Origin: Verrucomicrobiales bacterium
GTDB lineage: Bacteria; Verrucomicrobiota; Verrucomicrobiia; Verrucomicrobiales; V1-33
Direction: 5' to 3'
Assembly (NCBI GenBank): GCA_018003315.1
Contig: JAGNEJ010000012.1
Span: 1 to 64,000, forward strand
Length of the DNA: 64,000 bases
Shown: positions 1 to 7,985 of the stretch, piece by piece
Layout of the letters: every line of letters begins with the position of its first letter
Position numbering within the stretch: the first letter of the stretch is position 1
Made by a program: the position numbers and the translations under genes
The notes under the pieces: generated by a model
The model's database searches: none
The model's input: only the letters and a program-made list of their open reading frames with translations
Told to the model about the DNA's origin: nothing

Positions 1-446
1 ACGGTGACCTTCAATTCCGCCTGGCCGCCGACTGGCAGTGTGGATGGGGGCGTGATTTCCGTCAGGACAAAACTGGTGCCGCCGTAGGCGTATTCGATTT
101 TTCCGTCCTCCACATGGATTTGGGGGGTGCCGAACTGTTCGTCGCCCTTGGCGAAGCCCTCGGGCAGTTTCCAGATGAATTTGGGAGGCAGTTGGATGTA
201 GCCGGTGTTTTTCCAATACGAGAGCCATCCGTCGGAATGATCGAACCGGAGGGCGACCGTAAACGGCTTGCCCGGCTGGATGGCTTCCGTGTCAGAGAGA
301 ATGCTGGCGGTGACTTCAGGACCATCGGCGGCCTTGCCCTCCGGAATGTCGAAGGGGTCAGTCACGCTTTCCGCATTCTGCCCCCGGGCGGCAGACAGGC
401 AGGAAAGCGTGAACAGCGCGGAAAAAAGGATGCTGCGAACGAACAT
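1..446 (-). CDS. DsbD/ScsB-type thiol:disulfide interchange protein, N-terminal part (cut by window edge)
   Basis: The frame opens with ATG at 446 and runs off the left edge, so only about 148 residues are seen. Residues 1-22 form a signal peptide ending in SAARGQ. The following region carries the pattern GWLSYWKNTG, then PPKFIWKLPEGF, which matches the periplasmic N-terminal domain of DsbD/ScsB family membrane thiol-disulfide reductases (families usually read GWHTYWKNPGDSG then WxLPxGF). In that family the N-terminal domain accepts electrons passed across the inner membrane and reduces periplasmic partner proteins. The membrane and thioredoxin domains would lie outside the window, so the exact subfamily is open. 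It is followed on the same strand by nothing visible. Confidence 0.75.
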   Translation of the reverse strand, partial: MFVRSILFSALFTLSCLSAARGQNAESVTDPFDIPEGKAADGPEVTASILSDTEAIQPGKPFTVALRFDHSDGWLSYWKNTGYIQLPPKFIWKLPEGFAKGDEQFGTPQIHVEDGKIEYAYGGTSFVLTEITPPSTLPVGGQAELKVT

Positions 447-575
447 GGGGAGTTGGAATCAGGAGATGCCGCGCGCTCAATGGCCGCGCTGCGGATTGCA
501 GGCAATGGCGGCACGGACTGGATCGGTTGTCGCGCTTCCAGTGCCGCGTTCGCGGTGGCCGGCAGGCTTCCGGTG

Positions 576-815
576 TCAGGGGAGCTTGCTGTGGGAACCG
601 TCGCAGAATGGCGGTGTCTTGGTGTGCTTGCAGTTGCACAGGCCGACGGTTTTTTCCTCCGCCAGGGTGAATTTTACCGGTGCCAGGCCGGTGCCTTTGT
701 GGGAGCCGTCGCAGAATGGCTGGGTTTTGGAACGTCCACAGGCGCACCACCAGTAGGTGCCGGCAGCGAATTTGGCCACGTGGGGTTTGCGGGCATAAAT
801 GATGGGTTCTTCCAT
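576..815 (-). CDS. CDGSH iron-sulfur domain protein
   Basis: A small protein of 79 residues. It has two CDGSH-type motifs: WWCACGRSKTQPFCDGSHKG near residues 22-41 and CNCKHTKTPPFCDGSH near 60-75. Each has the three Cys and one His (CxCx2(S/T)x3Px2CDGx2H) that ligate a redox-active [2Fe-2S] cluster in the mitoNEET family. Tandem CDGSH proteins of this size are common in bacteria; their role is electron transfer or Fe-S handling, with no defined pathway. The start was placed at the ATG at 815 because the conserved part begins there; an in-frame ATG at 857 would add 14 residues with no family support. It stands alone between a DsbD-type gene and a terminator. Confidence 0.85.
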   Translation of the reverse strand: MEEPIIYARKPHVAKFAAGTYWWCACGRSKTQPFCDGSHKGTGLAPVKFTLAEEKTVGLCNCKHTKTPPFCDGSHSKLP

Positions 816-918
816 GATGGAATCCAACCTTGGCGGAATTGCTGGAGCGTCAAGCAAAAGAGGGGCTGGGCTCGGAGTGCCGCAGTCGGCGGCAAACGTC
901 TGCGCCGGTTTTCGGCAT

Positions 919-967
919 CAAAGAAAACGGCTGAACTCCCGTCATTGGGATGACAGGAGGTTCAGCC
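919..967 (-). terminator. Rho-independent terminator of the 99-residue membrane protein gene
   Basis: Arms GGCTGAAC (929-936) and GTTCAGCC (960-967) continue inward, past one bulged G and one mismatch, as TCC/GGA and GTCAT/ATGAC, giving about 16 base pairs around a TGGG loop. On the minus strand the stem is followed by GTTTTCTTTG, a usable U-rich tract. It lies 29 bases after the stop of the gene at 996-1295, as expected for its terminator. Confidence 0.8.
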
Positions 968-995
968 GCGTAAAATCAGAAGCAGCGCTGCGGGA

Positions 996-1295
996 TCAGC
1001 GGGTCTGCTGAAGCTGCTGCTGCTTTTTGACTTCGTCCTGTACGAGGTCGGCCAACTGCTTGGCCATGAACGTCTGGCCGATGATGCTGATGACAATGCA
1101 TCCGGTCCATGCAAGCATGATGTTTTTCAGGTTGAACTGCTTGGCATTGATCCAGCCCCAGATGTAGGCGTAGATGCTGCAGATAATGCCGAGGATGCCG
1201 AGTCCGGCTCCCTCCTTTTTGAAGAGCGGGATCAGAACCATGATCCAGCAGACGAGGCTTCCGATGCCGCCAATACCGAGAAGAGCGTAGCCCAT
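996..1295 (-). CDS. Small integral membrane protein, unknown function
   Basis: A 99-residue protein, MGYALLGIGGIGSLVCWIMV at its start. Three hydrophobic stretches are visible (about 5-24, 31-48 and 61-75), then a polar, Gln-rich C-terminus (DEVKKQQQLQQTR) that is probably cytoplasmic. No recognised family motif. Small Gly-rich membrane proteins of this shape are frequent next to DUF2752 genes in Verrucomicrobiota and Bacteroidota, and a DUF2752 gene lies 78 bases upstream on the same strand, so the two may be co-transcribed. The gene ends in a good terminator. Confidence 0.65.
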   Translation of the reverse strand: MGYALLGIGGIGSLVCWIMVLIPLFKKEGAGLGILGIICSIYAYIWGWINAKQFNLKNIMLAWTGCIVISIIGQTFMAKQLADLVQDEVKKQQQLQQTR

Positions 1296-1373
1296 TGTGT
1301 GTGTGTTTGTTAATGTTGAGTTGTTGAGGCCGGTCCGGTTGGATTCACCGGAGTTCGGCCAGATGCCGCGGAT

Positions 1374-1853
1374 TTATGCTGGAAGGAACCAACGGGTCAA
1401 GGTGTAAATGAGCAACGCCGCCAATAGCAGGACGTTCAGACGGCAGCGGCGCTCCACGGGCGCAAGCCAGGCGGCAATACCCCGGCGAATGCGCCGCGGG
1501 AGCAGCGCTGCGAGTACCAGCACCAGTCCGCCTGCCAGAAAGAGCGGGCCGAAGGCGTGGTGGGCCACGGCGGATTTGAAATCGCCGTGCAACAGCGCCG
1601 TGCAACTGCGGGTGAGGCCGCAGCCGGGGCAGGGCAGACCGGTGGCTTGTTTGAAGGGGCAGTGCCACGCGGCGATGCCGGAGAGATGCAGGGCGGCAAC
1701 GACGGCGGTGGCGCCCAGCACGGCCCAGGTGAGCAGCGGGTCCGCGAAAAATCGTGCGAACAGGGTGTGCTTGAAATCCAGCGGTTGCGGTGGAGGACCA
1801 GGGGCGTCCTGGCAGGGCGGTGGTGGTGGAACGGTGAAATTTGGCTCCGGCAT
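1374..1853 (-). CDS. DUF2752 membrane protein
   Basis: A protein of 159 residues. After a Pro-rich N-terminus comes a hydrophobic stretch (about 40-60), then the signature [19 protein letters not shown] (about residues 65-83), which is the defining Cys-rich motif of DUF2752, followed by two further membrane segments. Family members are small bacterial membrane proteins; the conserved Cys and Arg suggest metal or lipid contact but the function is unknown. The ATG at 1853 is preferred; a longer overlapping reading frame in another phase (1345-2055) is a shadow. It is divergent from leuC, and the 143-base region between them holds a palindrome at 1870-1885. Confidence 0.8.
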   Translation of the reverse strand: MPEPNFTVPPPPPCQDAPGPPPQPLDFKHTLFARFFADPLLTWAVLGATAVVAALHLSGIAAWHCPFKQATGLPCPGCGLTRSCTALLHGDFKSAVAHHAFGPLFLAGGLVLVLAALLPRRIRRGIAAWLAPVERRCRLNVLLLAALLIYTLTRWFLPA

Positions 1854-1869
1854 GGCGCATCACCTTTCG

Positions 1870-1885
1870 CTTTGCCACGGCAAAG
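1870..1885. promoter_or_regulatory. Perfect 7+7 palindrome between DUF2752 gene and leuC
   Basis: CTTTGCC (1870-1876) and GGCAAAG (1879-1885) are perfect inverted arms separated by only AC. The spacing is too short for an RNA hairpin loop of the same pairing, so a dimeric DNA-binding protein site is the more natural reading. It lies 16 bases upstream of the DUF2752 start and about 110 bases before leuC. No regulator is identified. Confidence 0.3.
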
Positions 1886-1996
1886 TTCATGCTAATTTCC
1901 GCAGACCGGCGATACCCCCAAGGAGATGTCTCTTGCGCCCACGACGGGCACGGCCAATTTGAGCGGATCGTCCATTTGTCACAACACTTTGCCATC

Positions 1997-3427
1997 ATGG
2001 GAAAAACACTTTTTGAAAAAGTCTGGGAAGCGCACACGGTGCGTCGGCTGAGCAACGGTCAGACGCAATTGTTGATCGGGACGCACCTGATCCACGAAGT
2101 GACCAGTCCCCAGGCATTTGGAATGCTGCGCGATCTCGGGTTGAAGGTGAAGTATCCGCAGCGGACCTTTGCCACGGTGGATCACATTGTCCCCACGGAC
2201 AACCAGGAGGAGCCGTTTGCGGATCCGCTGGCGGCAGGGATGATTCAGGAACTGCGCCGCAACGCCGTGGAGTTCGGGATCACTTATTTCGACCTGGCCA
2301 GCGGGAAACAGGGGATTGTCCATGTGGTCGGCCCGGAACAGGGCATCACCCAGCCGGGCACCACCATTGCCTGCGGCGACTCCCACACGGCCACCCACGG
2401 TGCCTTCGGGGCGGTCGCATTTGGCATCGGAACCACCCAGGTGCGCGATGTGCTGGCGACGCAGACCATGGCCATGAGCAAGCCGAAGGTCCGGCGCATC
2501 AATGTGGACGGCAGACTGCGTCCCGGCGTGTATGCCAAGGATGTCATTCTGCACATCATCGCGCTGCTCGGAGCCAAGGGCGGCATCGGGTATGCCTACG
2601 AATATGGCGGCGAGGTGTTTGATCAATTCTCAATGGAGGAGCGGATGACGGTCTGCAACATGAGCATCGAGGGAGGCGCCCGCTGCGGGTATGTCAATCC
2701 TGACGACAAAACCTTCGCCTATTTGAAAGGCCGGCCCTATTGCCCGCAGGGTGCGGAGTGGGATGCGGCGGTCGAGCGGTGGAGGGCGTTTGCCTCCGAC
2801 GCCAACGCCCAGTACGATGATGTGGTGAATATCCGGGCGGAGGAAATTGCCCCGACGGTGACCTGGGGAGTCAGTCCGGATCAGGGCTTCAGCATTGACG
2901 GCACGGTGCCAGACCCGGCAGATGCAGCCACCGCAGTGGAACGAGCCAGCATTGAAGAGGCGCTGGCTTACATGAAATTGACGCCGGGAGCACCCATCAA
3001 GGGAACCCCGATCGACGTGGCTTTTATCGGCTCCTGCACCAATGGCCGGTTGAGCGATTTTCGGGAGGTGGCCCGATACATCCAGGGCTGCACGGTCAAT
3101 CCGCGTGTCAAGGCCATCGTGGTCCCTGGCAGCCAGATTGTGGCCCATTTGGCCGAAAAGGAGGGCTTGGACAAAATCTTCACCGCAGCGGGTTTCGAAT
3201 GGCGTGGCGCGGGATGTTCGATGTGCCTCGCCATGAACCCGGACAAACTCGTGGGAGATCAGCTCTGCGCCAGTTCCAGCAACCGCAATTTCAAAGGCCG
3301 CCAGGGAAGCCCGACGGGAAGAACCATCCTCATGAGCCCGCTGATGGTGGCCGCGGCTGCCATTACGGGGACGGTGGCGGATGCCCGGGAGGTTTTTGGA
3401 ATCAAAGCGGAACCGGTTCTGGCCTGA
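1997..3427 (+). CDS. leuC: 3-isopropylmalate dehydratase, large subunit
   Basis: A protein of 476 residues, the usual LeuC length. It isomerises 2-isopropylmalate to 3-isopropylmalate in leucine synthesis, using a [4Fe-4S] cluster in the cytoplasm. Visible signatures: [15 protein letters not shown] at the start, [21 protein letters not shown], the first cluster cysteine in GSCTNGR, and the cluster pair in [13 protein letters not shown]. The ATG at 1997 was chosen because [10 protein letters not shown] is the typical N-terminus; the frame is open further upstream but without family match. The small subunit LeuD, normally the next gene, is not here: 50 bases later an ABC ATPase gene begins, so leuD must be elsewhere. 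Confidence 0.96.
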   Translation: MGKTLFEKVWEAHTVRRLSNGQTQLLIGTHLIHEVTSPQAFGMLRDLGLKVKYPQRTFATVDHIVPTDNQEEPFADPLAAGMIQELRRNAVEFGITYFDLASGKQGIVHVVGPEQGITQPGTTIACGDSHTATHGAFGAVAFGIGTTQVRDVLATQTMAMSKPKVRRINVDGRLRPGVYAKDVILHIIALLGAKGGIGYAYEYGGEVFDQFSMEERMTVCNMSIEGGARCGYVNPDDKTFAYLKGRPYCPQGAEWDAAVERWRAFASDANAQYDDVVNIRAEEIAPTVTWGVSPDQGFSIDGTVPDPADAATAVERASIEEALAYMKLTPGAPIKGTPIDVAFIGSCTNGRLSDFREVARYIQGCTVNPRVKAIVVPGSQIVAHLAEKEGLDKIFTAAGFEWRGAGCSMCLAMNPDKLVGDQLCASSSNRNFKGRQGSPTGRTILMSPLMVAAAAITGTVADAREVFGIKAEPVLA

Positions 3428-3496
3428 TGCGACGGTTGCGGTGCCAGTGCGGCTCCGCAATCCCCGGAGAGCCTGGTGCGGACTCCATCTCATTTC

Positions 3497-4219
3497 ATGC
3501 GTGACATGGCGTCCGGCACTCCGATGTTTGAGGCACGGGGCCTGGGAAAGGTCTATCACACCGGCGAGGTGGACGTGGTGGCCCTCAGCGGAGTGGATGC
3601 GGATTTTTCCTCCGGGGAACTGGTGGTGCTGCTGGGGCCGTCCGGCAGCGGGAAATCGACGCTGCTGAACATCCTTGGAGGCCTGGATGTGCCGACCTCC
3701 GGCTCCCTCCGCTATCAGGGATGGGACCTGACGGGCGGCAATGAGAAGCGCCTCACCCAGTTCCGGCGCAACTGCGTTGGATTTGTCTTCCAGTTTTACA
3801 ATCTCATTCCCAGCCTCACTGCCAGGGAGAACGTGGCGCTCATCACGGATATTTCCCGCGATCCGATGCAGCCGGAGGAGGCGCTGGAATTGGTGGGATT
3901 GTCCGACCGGATGGACCACTTTCCCTCGCAGCTTTCCGGCGGTCAGCAGCAGCGGGTGGCGATTGCCCGGGCCATCGCCAAGCGCCCGGAAGTGCTGCTG
4001 TGCGATGAGCCCACCGGAGCGCTCGATGTGAACACCGGCATCACCGTCCTGGAAGCCATTGAACAGATCAACCGCGACCTCGGCACGCTGGTCATCGTCA
4101 TCACCCACAACGCCTCCATGGCCGACATGGCCGACCGGGTGCTCTACCTCAGTGACGGCAGTATTGTCCGCACCCGGACCAATCCGGCACGGATGCCGAT
4201 CCGGCAATTGCAGTGGTAG
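3497..4219 (+). CDS. ABC transporter ATP-binding protein, LolD/MacB type
   Basis: About 240 residues. Walker A is GPSGSGKST, the Q-loop region is [16 protein letters not shown], the signature is [14 protein letters not shown] and Walker B is [12 protein letters not shown], followed by the H-loop in [17 protein letters not shown] and the tail [11 protein letters not shown] are typical of the LolD/FtsE/MacB branch, whose ATPases power lipoprotein release or peptide/drug export together with FtsX-like permeases. No permease follows; the next gene is on the other strand, so the partner is elsewhere. Possible starts are GTG 3476 and ATG 3497, 3506 or 3524; 3497 is a compromise. It sits 69 bases after leuC. 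Confidence 0.88.
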   Translation: MRDMASGTPMFEARGLGKVYHTGEVDVVALSGVDADFSSGELVVLLGPSGSGKSTLLNILGGLDVPTSGSLRYQGWDLTGGNEKRLTQFRRNCVGFVFQFYNLIPSLTARENVALITDISRDPMQPEEALELVGLSDRMDHFPSQLSGGQQQRVAIARAIAKRPEVLLCDEPTGALDVNTGITVLEAIEQINRDLGTLVIVITHNASMADMADRVLYLSDGSIVRTRTNPARMPIRQLQW

Positions 4220-4273
4220 GCGGAGGCAGGTGCGATTGCAAACGGGCTGCGTTTAGTCGGCCCCGAAAATGGT

Positions 4274-4308
4274 GCGACCGAGTCGTTGTCGGGGACGAAC
4301 TCGGTCGC
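4274..4308. terminator. Strong hairpin after the ABC ATPase gene
   Basis: GCGACCGAGT (4274-4283) pairs with ACTCGGTCGC (4299-4308), and CGT/ACG extends the stem inward past one bulged A, giving 13 pairs and an 8-base loop. It lies 55 bases after the ABC gene stop and 107 bases past the end of the convergent lipoprotein gene. There is no U-tract on either side, so it may stabilise or end transcripts with help from another factor rather than act alone. Confidence 0.45.
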
Positions 4309-4414
4309 GGATTGCCTGCCATTGCGGCAGCGGCTGAAACAGGAGACCTCTCAGGCGAAAGCAGCGAAGAGAAAATGCATCCGTTCAGTCGCCGACCAGG
4401 CGGCGGGCAAAGGG

Positions 4415-4762
4415 TTAGTATCCAGGGTGCGCATCGGGCGGTGGAGTGGAGGGTGAAAATGGCGACGGCTGGTAGTAGGCGTGCTGCGGGCCATAGCCGT
4501 TTGGTCCACCTCCGTCGGCGGTGTCAGGAATCATGCCGGGGGAATCATTTGCCGACACGATGCCGACGCTGTCCATCGGTTGAATGGAATGATCCGACGG
4601 CTCACGCGAGCCAGTAACCTGGGAGGCCGGTGCGGCTTGGGCAAAGAGATAACCAATCGGTGCCGCATCTGGACGATCGGAAAGCGCAGGCCCCTGACAT
4701 CCCGCCGGTGCCAGACTAAGCAGGCTCCCGGCGAGCAGGATGGCATGGTGGCGGATCTTCAC
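4415..4762 (-). CDS. Small Pro/Gly-rich lipoprotein
   Basis: A protein of 115 residues starting at GTG 4762 (MKIRHHAILLAGSLLSLAPA). It has a hydrophobic signal ending in a lipobox (LAPAGC), so it should be lipidated on that Cys and exported. The mature part is low-complexity, rich in Pro, Gly, Ser and Asp, ending QPSPFSPSTPPPDAHPGY, which looks like an unstructured tail. No domain is recognised. The gene stands alone, with an AT-rich 215-base region upstream that probably holds its promoter. Confidence 0.65.
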   Translation of the reverse strand: MKIRHHAILLAGSLLSLAPAGCQGPALSDRPDAAPIGYLFAQAAPASQVTGSREPSDHSIQPMDSVGIVSANDSPGMIPDTADGGGPNGYGPQHAYYQPSPFSPSTPPPDAHPGY

Positions 4763-4977
4763 GGTTTCTTGGCGCTTGTGGTTTGCAGATGGTCAACCCG
4801 CCCAAATTGTCCATGCTCCGCAGGCGTTTGCCAAACATTTTTTGAGAAATCGACGGAAATTCCCCTAATTTCCTGGATCTCAAACAGTTAACAAAAGATT
4901 TTTCTTCAAAAAAATAACGATCCCTCTGAAGGAACTTTAAAATGAATTTTCTGCAACCGAGGCGAGTTTTCCCGGGA

Positions 4978-5409
4978 TCACAAGCGATCCCCGGTGTAGT
5001 GCAGCATGTCGGTCGCCGGATCATACCACAAGTAGGGCATTGTCTCGGCAATTTGCGCGGCATCCAGTGAGGAAAGCCGAAAGAGGACGGTGCGATAGAC
5101 TCCTTCTCCATTCACTCCTCGGACGAGCGAGGCTATTTTTGCGGAGACATCATTTCCCGGGATCGCCGCACCGGCGGAACGCGCTCCGATGTAAATCGAG
5201 GCTACGCACTGGGCATTGCGCTTGTTCTTCGCCGTCGCGGTGCTTTCAAACACGTGGAAAACCAGCGGAATCGCAATGGTGACCAAGATGCCGATAATCG
5301 CCAGCACGACCAGAAGTTCCACAAGGGAGAATCCAGATGTTGAAGGATAAGGATGTTTTAAGTGATCGAGGCGGGTTTTCATGGCAGAGTGGAAAGCAAG
5401 GGGTGGCAT
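4978..5409 (-). CDS. Type IV pilin-like (pseudopilin) protein
   Basis: A protein of 143 residues (134 if the ATG at 5382 is used). A short positively charged leader is followed by the prepilin cleavage motif G-FSLVELLVVLAIIGILVT, with Glu at +5, the N-methylation and hydrophobic helix signature of type IV pilins and pseudopilins. The rest (VYRTVLFRLSSLDAAQIAET and on) is a short soluble domain without a known match. Such proteins are inserted in the inner membrane and processed by a PilD-type peptidase. The start at 5409 is supported by TGAGG five bases upstream and by a promoter-like pair at 5435-5463. It is separate from the three pseudopilins at 11.9-13.6 kb. Confidence 0.85.
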   Translation of the reverse strand: MPPLAFHSAMKTRLDHLKHPYPSTSGFSLVELLVVLAIIGILVTIAIPLVFHVFESTATAKNKRNAQCVASIYIGARSAGAAIPGNDVSAKIASLVRGVNGEGVYRTVLFRLSSLDAAQIAETMPYLWYDPATDMLHYTGDRL

Positions 5410-5434
5410 CCGCTCCTCAAGATGGAACGCCTCT

Positions 5435-5463
5435 AATATCCATCATTTCCACACTTCGGTCAA
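5435..5463 (-). promoter_or_regulatory. Sigma70-like promoter before the pseudopilin gene
   Basis: On the minus strand TTGACC (5458-5463) and GATATT (5435-5440) are separated by 17 bases. Transcription would begin near 5428, about 19 bases before the ATG at 5409, leaving room for the TGAGG ribosome site. The surrounding 180 bases are clearly more AT-rich than the genes. Confidence 0.4.
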
Positions 5464-5588
5464 TGTTGAATGATAGGAAGATCATCAAAATTACGACTCA
5501 ATATGGAAAAAACATCCGATTGGATGAATTGACGCGAACTGCGCGGTCCACGCCTCTTTTTTGGAACGCGCGGATCCTGGCGAACCCG

Positions 5589-6245
5589 CTATGGTTTCGG
5601 GCGGCCCAGGATTTCCAGTGCGCGCAGGGAGGCGGCATTGCGGCTTTCGACGCCCAGTTTTTGGAAGACGCTGCCGAGGTGTTGTTTGGCCGTCTTCTCG
5701 CTCATATTGAGGATGATGGCGACCTCTGCGTTGCTCTTGCCCTGGGTGACCCAGAGCAGGACTTCGGCTTCGCGGGGGGTGAGATCGAATGCGGCGCGCA
5801 GCGGTTCTGGGCTGCTGAAATCCGGGTGAAAGCCTGCCTGTGAGGCCAGGTCCTGGATGCGTTCGTCGAGCGATTCGGCGCGGGCCAGGCGGACCTGGAC
5901 CGCGGCGAGCAGATCGTCGCGCACCACCGGTTTGGTCAGGTAGTCATCGGCTCCGAAATTCATGCCGATGCGAATGTCACTGCGGTCACTCTTGGCGGTT
6001 AGGAAGATGAAGGGGGTGTTGGCGAAGTCCTTTTGCGCCCTGAGCGCCTGGACAACGCTGTATCCATCCATTTCTGGCATCATGACATCGCACAGCACCA
6101 GGTCCGGGCGATGCTCGCGGGCCAGGGCGAGTCCGGTCCGGCCATTCTCAGCCGTGAGCACCTCGAACCCTTCCAGTTGCAGCATGAGCGCCACATTGCG
6201 GCGCATGGGAGCCTGGTCTTCAATGATGAGGATCCGCTTTTTCAT
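5589..6245 (-). CDS. Response regulator with LuxR-type DNA-binding domain
   Basis: A protein of 218 residues. Residues 1-120 are a receiver domain: acidic pocket IIED (9-10), phospho-acceptor D53 in LCDVMMPEMD, T83 in FLTAK and K105 in LTKP. Residues 150-215 are a GerE/LuxR helix-turn-helix (LTPREAEVLLWVTQGKSNAE, then SEKTAKQHLGSVFQKLGV). It should bind DNA when phosphorylated by a sensor kinase, but no kinase is adjacent. The ATG at 6245 gives the exact receiver start MKKRILIIED; the frame is open upstream without match. A small coiled-coil protein gene lies 20 bases upstream and may share the transcript. Confidence 0.93.
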   Translation of the reverse strand: MKKRILIIEDQAPMRRNVALMLQLEGFEVLTAENGRTGLALAREHRPDLVLCDVMMPEMDGYSVVQALRAQKDFANTPFIFLTAKSDRSDIRIGMNFGADDYLTKPVVRDDLLAAVQVRLARAESLDERIQDLASQAGFHPDFSSPEPLRAAFDLTPREAEVLLWVTQGKSNAEVAIILNMSEKTAKQHLGSVFQKLGVESRNAASLRALEILGRPKP

Positions 6246-6265
6246 GTGGTGGCTGGCGCGAACCG

Positions 6266-6478
6266 CTACAGTTCGCAGCTTTCGTCCCGCGCTTCCAGTT
6301 TCGCCAGCTTTTTTTTGATGGCTTCCAGTTCCGTTGTCAGCAGGTGGAGGTGTTTGAGGACTTCCGCCTGGGTTTCGGCATGGCCGAGACGGGGCACCGC
6401 AGGGTGGATTTTGAACAGGGACTGCGCAATGCTGCGGGCGGCATCGCGGATTTGCTGGATGGCTTCGGGTCGGTTCAT
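6266..6478 (-). CDS. Small coiled-coil protein upstream of the response regulator
   Basis: A 70-residue reading frame (MNRPEAIQQIRDAARSIAQS at the start). It is mostly helical and charged, and the last 25 residues (LLTTELEAIKKKLAKLEARD) look like a coiled coil. No family is recognised. It ends 20 bases before the response regulator start, in the same direction, so co-expression is likely. It could be a small accessory of the regulator or a leftover of a sensor kinase; nothing in the sequence decides this. Confidence 0.45.
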   Translation of the reverse strand: MNRPEAIQQIRDAARSIAQSLFKIHPAVPRLGHAETQAEVLKHLHLLTTELEAIKKKLAKLEARDESCEL

Positions 6479-6698
6479 AAGCGGACGATGGCCGGTTGGC
6501 CTGGAGGCATTTTCCGAGTGCTCCGATCAACCAGCGAGCGCAGTGCGTCAACTCCTTCGCCTTGCCGCCACCACGCGCGTAGGACCAAGGCACGAACGGC
6601 AGGTTGGGGAAGTGGCGCGTGGAAATCCGCAGTTGAATGCCGCCGCCCTTTGCGGAATGGAATGGGCAGCCATTTTTCAACCCGGAGAAAGCATTCCC

Positions 6699-7961
6699 TT
6701 GAGCGACGACCGCACACGCATCCACGAAATGGGCCGGCTGGCCCTGGCCGCTTCACGCAGGCTGGCCCAGCTTTCCACCGAACAGAAACACCGTATTCTG
6801 CGGGCGATGGCCGATGGGCTGGAACGCAACGGGGGGACCATCCTGGATGCCAACCGCAGAGACCTTTCCTCCGCCCGGGAGAAAGGACTGAGCAGCGCGA
6901 TGCTGGACCGGCTGACATTGACTCCGCAGCGGCTGGCGGCCATGGCCGATGGCGTGCGGGAAGTCGCGGAACTGCCCGATCCTGTTGGCGAAGTGCTCGC
7001 CGAATGGCAGCGTCCCAACGGCATGAGCATTCAGAAAGTCCGGGTGCCCATCGGAGTCATCGCCATCATTTTTGAATCGCGCCCGAACGTGACGAGCGAT
7101 GCCGCGGCGCTGTGTTTCAAGTCGGGAAATGCCACGATTCTCCGCGGAGGATCCGAGGCCATCCATTCCAACCTGGCCATCGTGGCAGCGATGCAGTCCG
7201 GCGGGGCGCAGGAAGGCCTGCCAGAGCACAGCATCCAACTGGTGCCCGTCACCGACCGGGAAAGCGTCCAACACCTCGCGGAGATGGACCAGTATGTCAG
7301 TCTCATCATTCCGCGGGGTGGCCGGGGGCTCATTGAAACGGTGGTTTCCCTGGCCCGGATGCCGGTCATCAAGCACTACGACGGGGTCTGCCATGTGTAT
7401 GTCGATCAGGATGCCGACCTCGCGATGGCAGAGCGGATCCTGCTCAACGCCAAATGCCAGAAGCCGGGTGTCTGCAATGCCGCGGAAACGCTGCTGGTGC
7501 ACCGCGATGTGGCGCGGGATTTTTACCGGGCGGCGGGTCCGGCCCTGCTGCAGCACGGCGTGGAGCTTCGCGGGGATGCACTGTTGCAGGAAATGCTGCC
7601 CGGCCAGGTGAAGCCGGTCCAGGAGACCGACTGGCACACCGAATACCTCGACCTCATTTTGTCCGTCAAAACCGTGGATGGCATGGACGCTGCCATTGCG
7701 CACATCAATGCCCACGGCTCACACCACAGCGACTGCATCGTGACGGAAAATGCCGCGGCTGCCGAGCGCTTCCTGGCGGAAGTGGACAGCGCCTCCGTGT
7801 TCTGGAACGTCTCGACGCGTTTCAACGACGGCGGGGAATTTGGATTTGGCTGCGAGATCGGCATCAGCACCGACAAGCTGCATGCCCGGGGACCGATGGG
7901 GCTGCCGGAACTCACGTCCTACAAGTATCTGGTCCGCGGCCACGGGCAGGTGCGCGGGTGA
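6699..7961 (+). CDS. proA: Glutamate-5-semialdehyde dehydrogenase (gamma-glutamyl phosphate reductase)
   Basis: A protein of 420 residues, matching the roughly 417 of the family. It reduces glutamyl-5-phosphate with NADPH in proline synthesis. Visible signatures: MGRLALAASRRLAQLSTEQK, VPIGVIAIIFESRPNVTSDA, IPRGGRGLI, the region around the catalytic Cys in KCQKPGVCNAAETLL, and FNDGGEFGFGCEIGISTDK near the end. The TTG at 6699 is chosen because GGAGAAA lies 8 bases before it and the length fits; ATG 6657 would add 14 residues lacking family match. proB is not in the neighbourhood. It converges on the M32 peptidase gene with a 24-base gap. Confidence 0.95.
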   Translation: MSDDRTRIHEMGRLALAASRRLAQLSTEQKHRILRAMADGLERNGGTILDANRRDLSSAREKGLSSAMLDRLTLTPQRLAAMADGVREVAELPDPVGEVLAEWQRPNGMSIQKVRVPIGVIAIIFESRPNVTSDAAALCFKSGNATILRGGSEAIHSNLAIVAAMQSGGAQEGLPEHSIQLVPVTDRESVQHLAEMDQYVSLIIPRGGRGLIETVVSLARMPVIKHYDGVCHVYVDQDADLAMAERILLNAKCQKPGVCNAAETLLVHRDVARDFYRAAGPALLQHGVELRGDALLQEMLPGQVKPVQETDWHTEYLDLILSVKTVDGMDAAIAHINAHGSHHSDCIVTENAAAAERFLAEVDSASVFWNVSTRFNDGGEFGFGCEIGISTDKLHARGPMGLPELTSYKYLVRGHGQVRG

Positions 7962-7985
7962 GTTCGCCGCCGCCCGGCAGTCTGG

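Noticed and set aside
1408-1962. Plus-strand frame of 184 residues opposite the DUF2752 gene
   Set aside because: It covers the same bases as the DUF2752 gene, which has the full CPxxxxxGxPCPGCG motif, and its translation is a low-complexity Arg/Ala/Gly mix.
5540-5575. T-run after a GC stretch near 5556 as a terminator
   Set aside because: No stem of more than about 3 pairs precedes the T run in the needed direction, and no plus-strand gene ends there.
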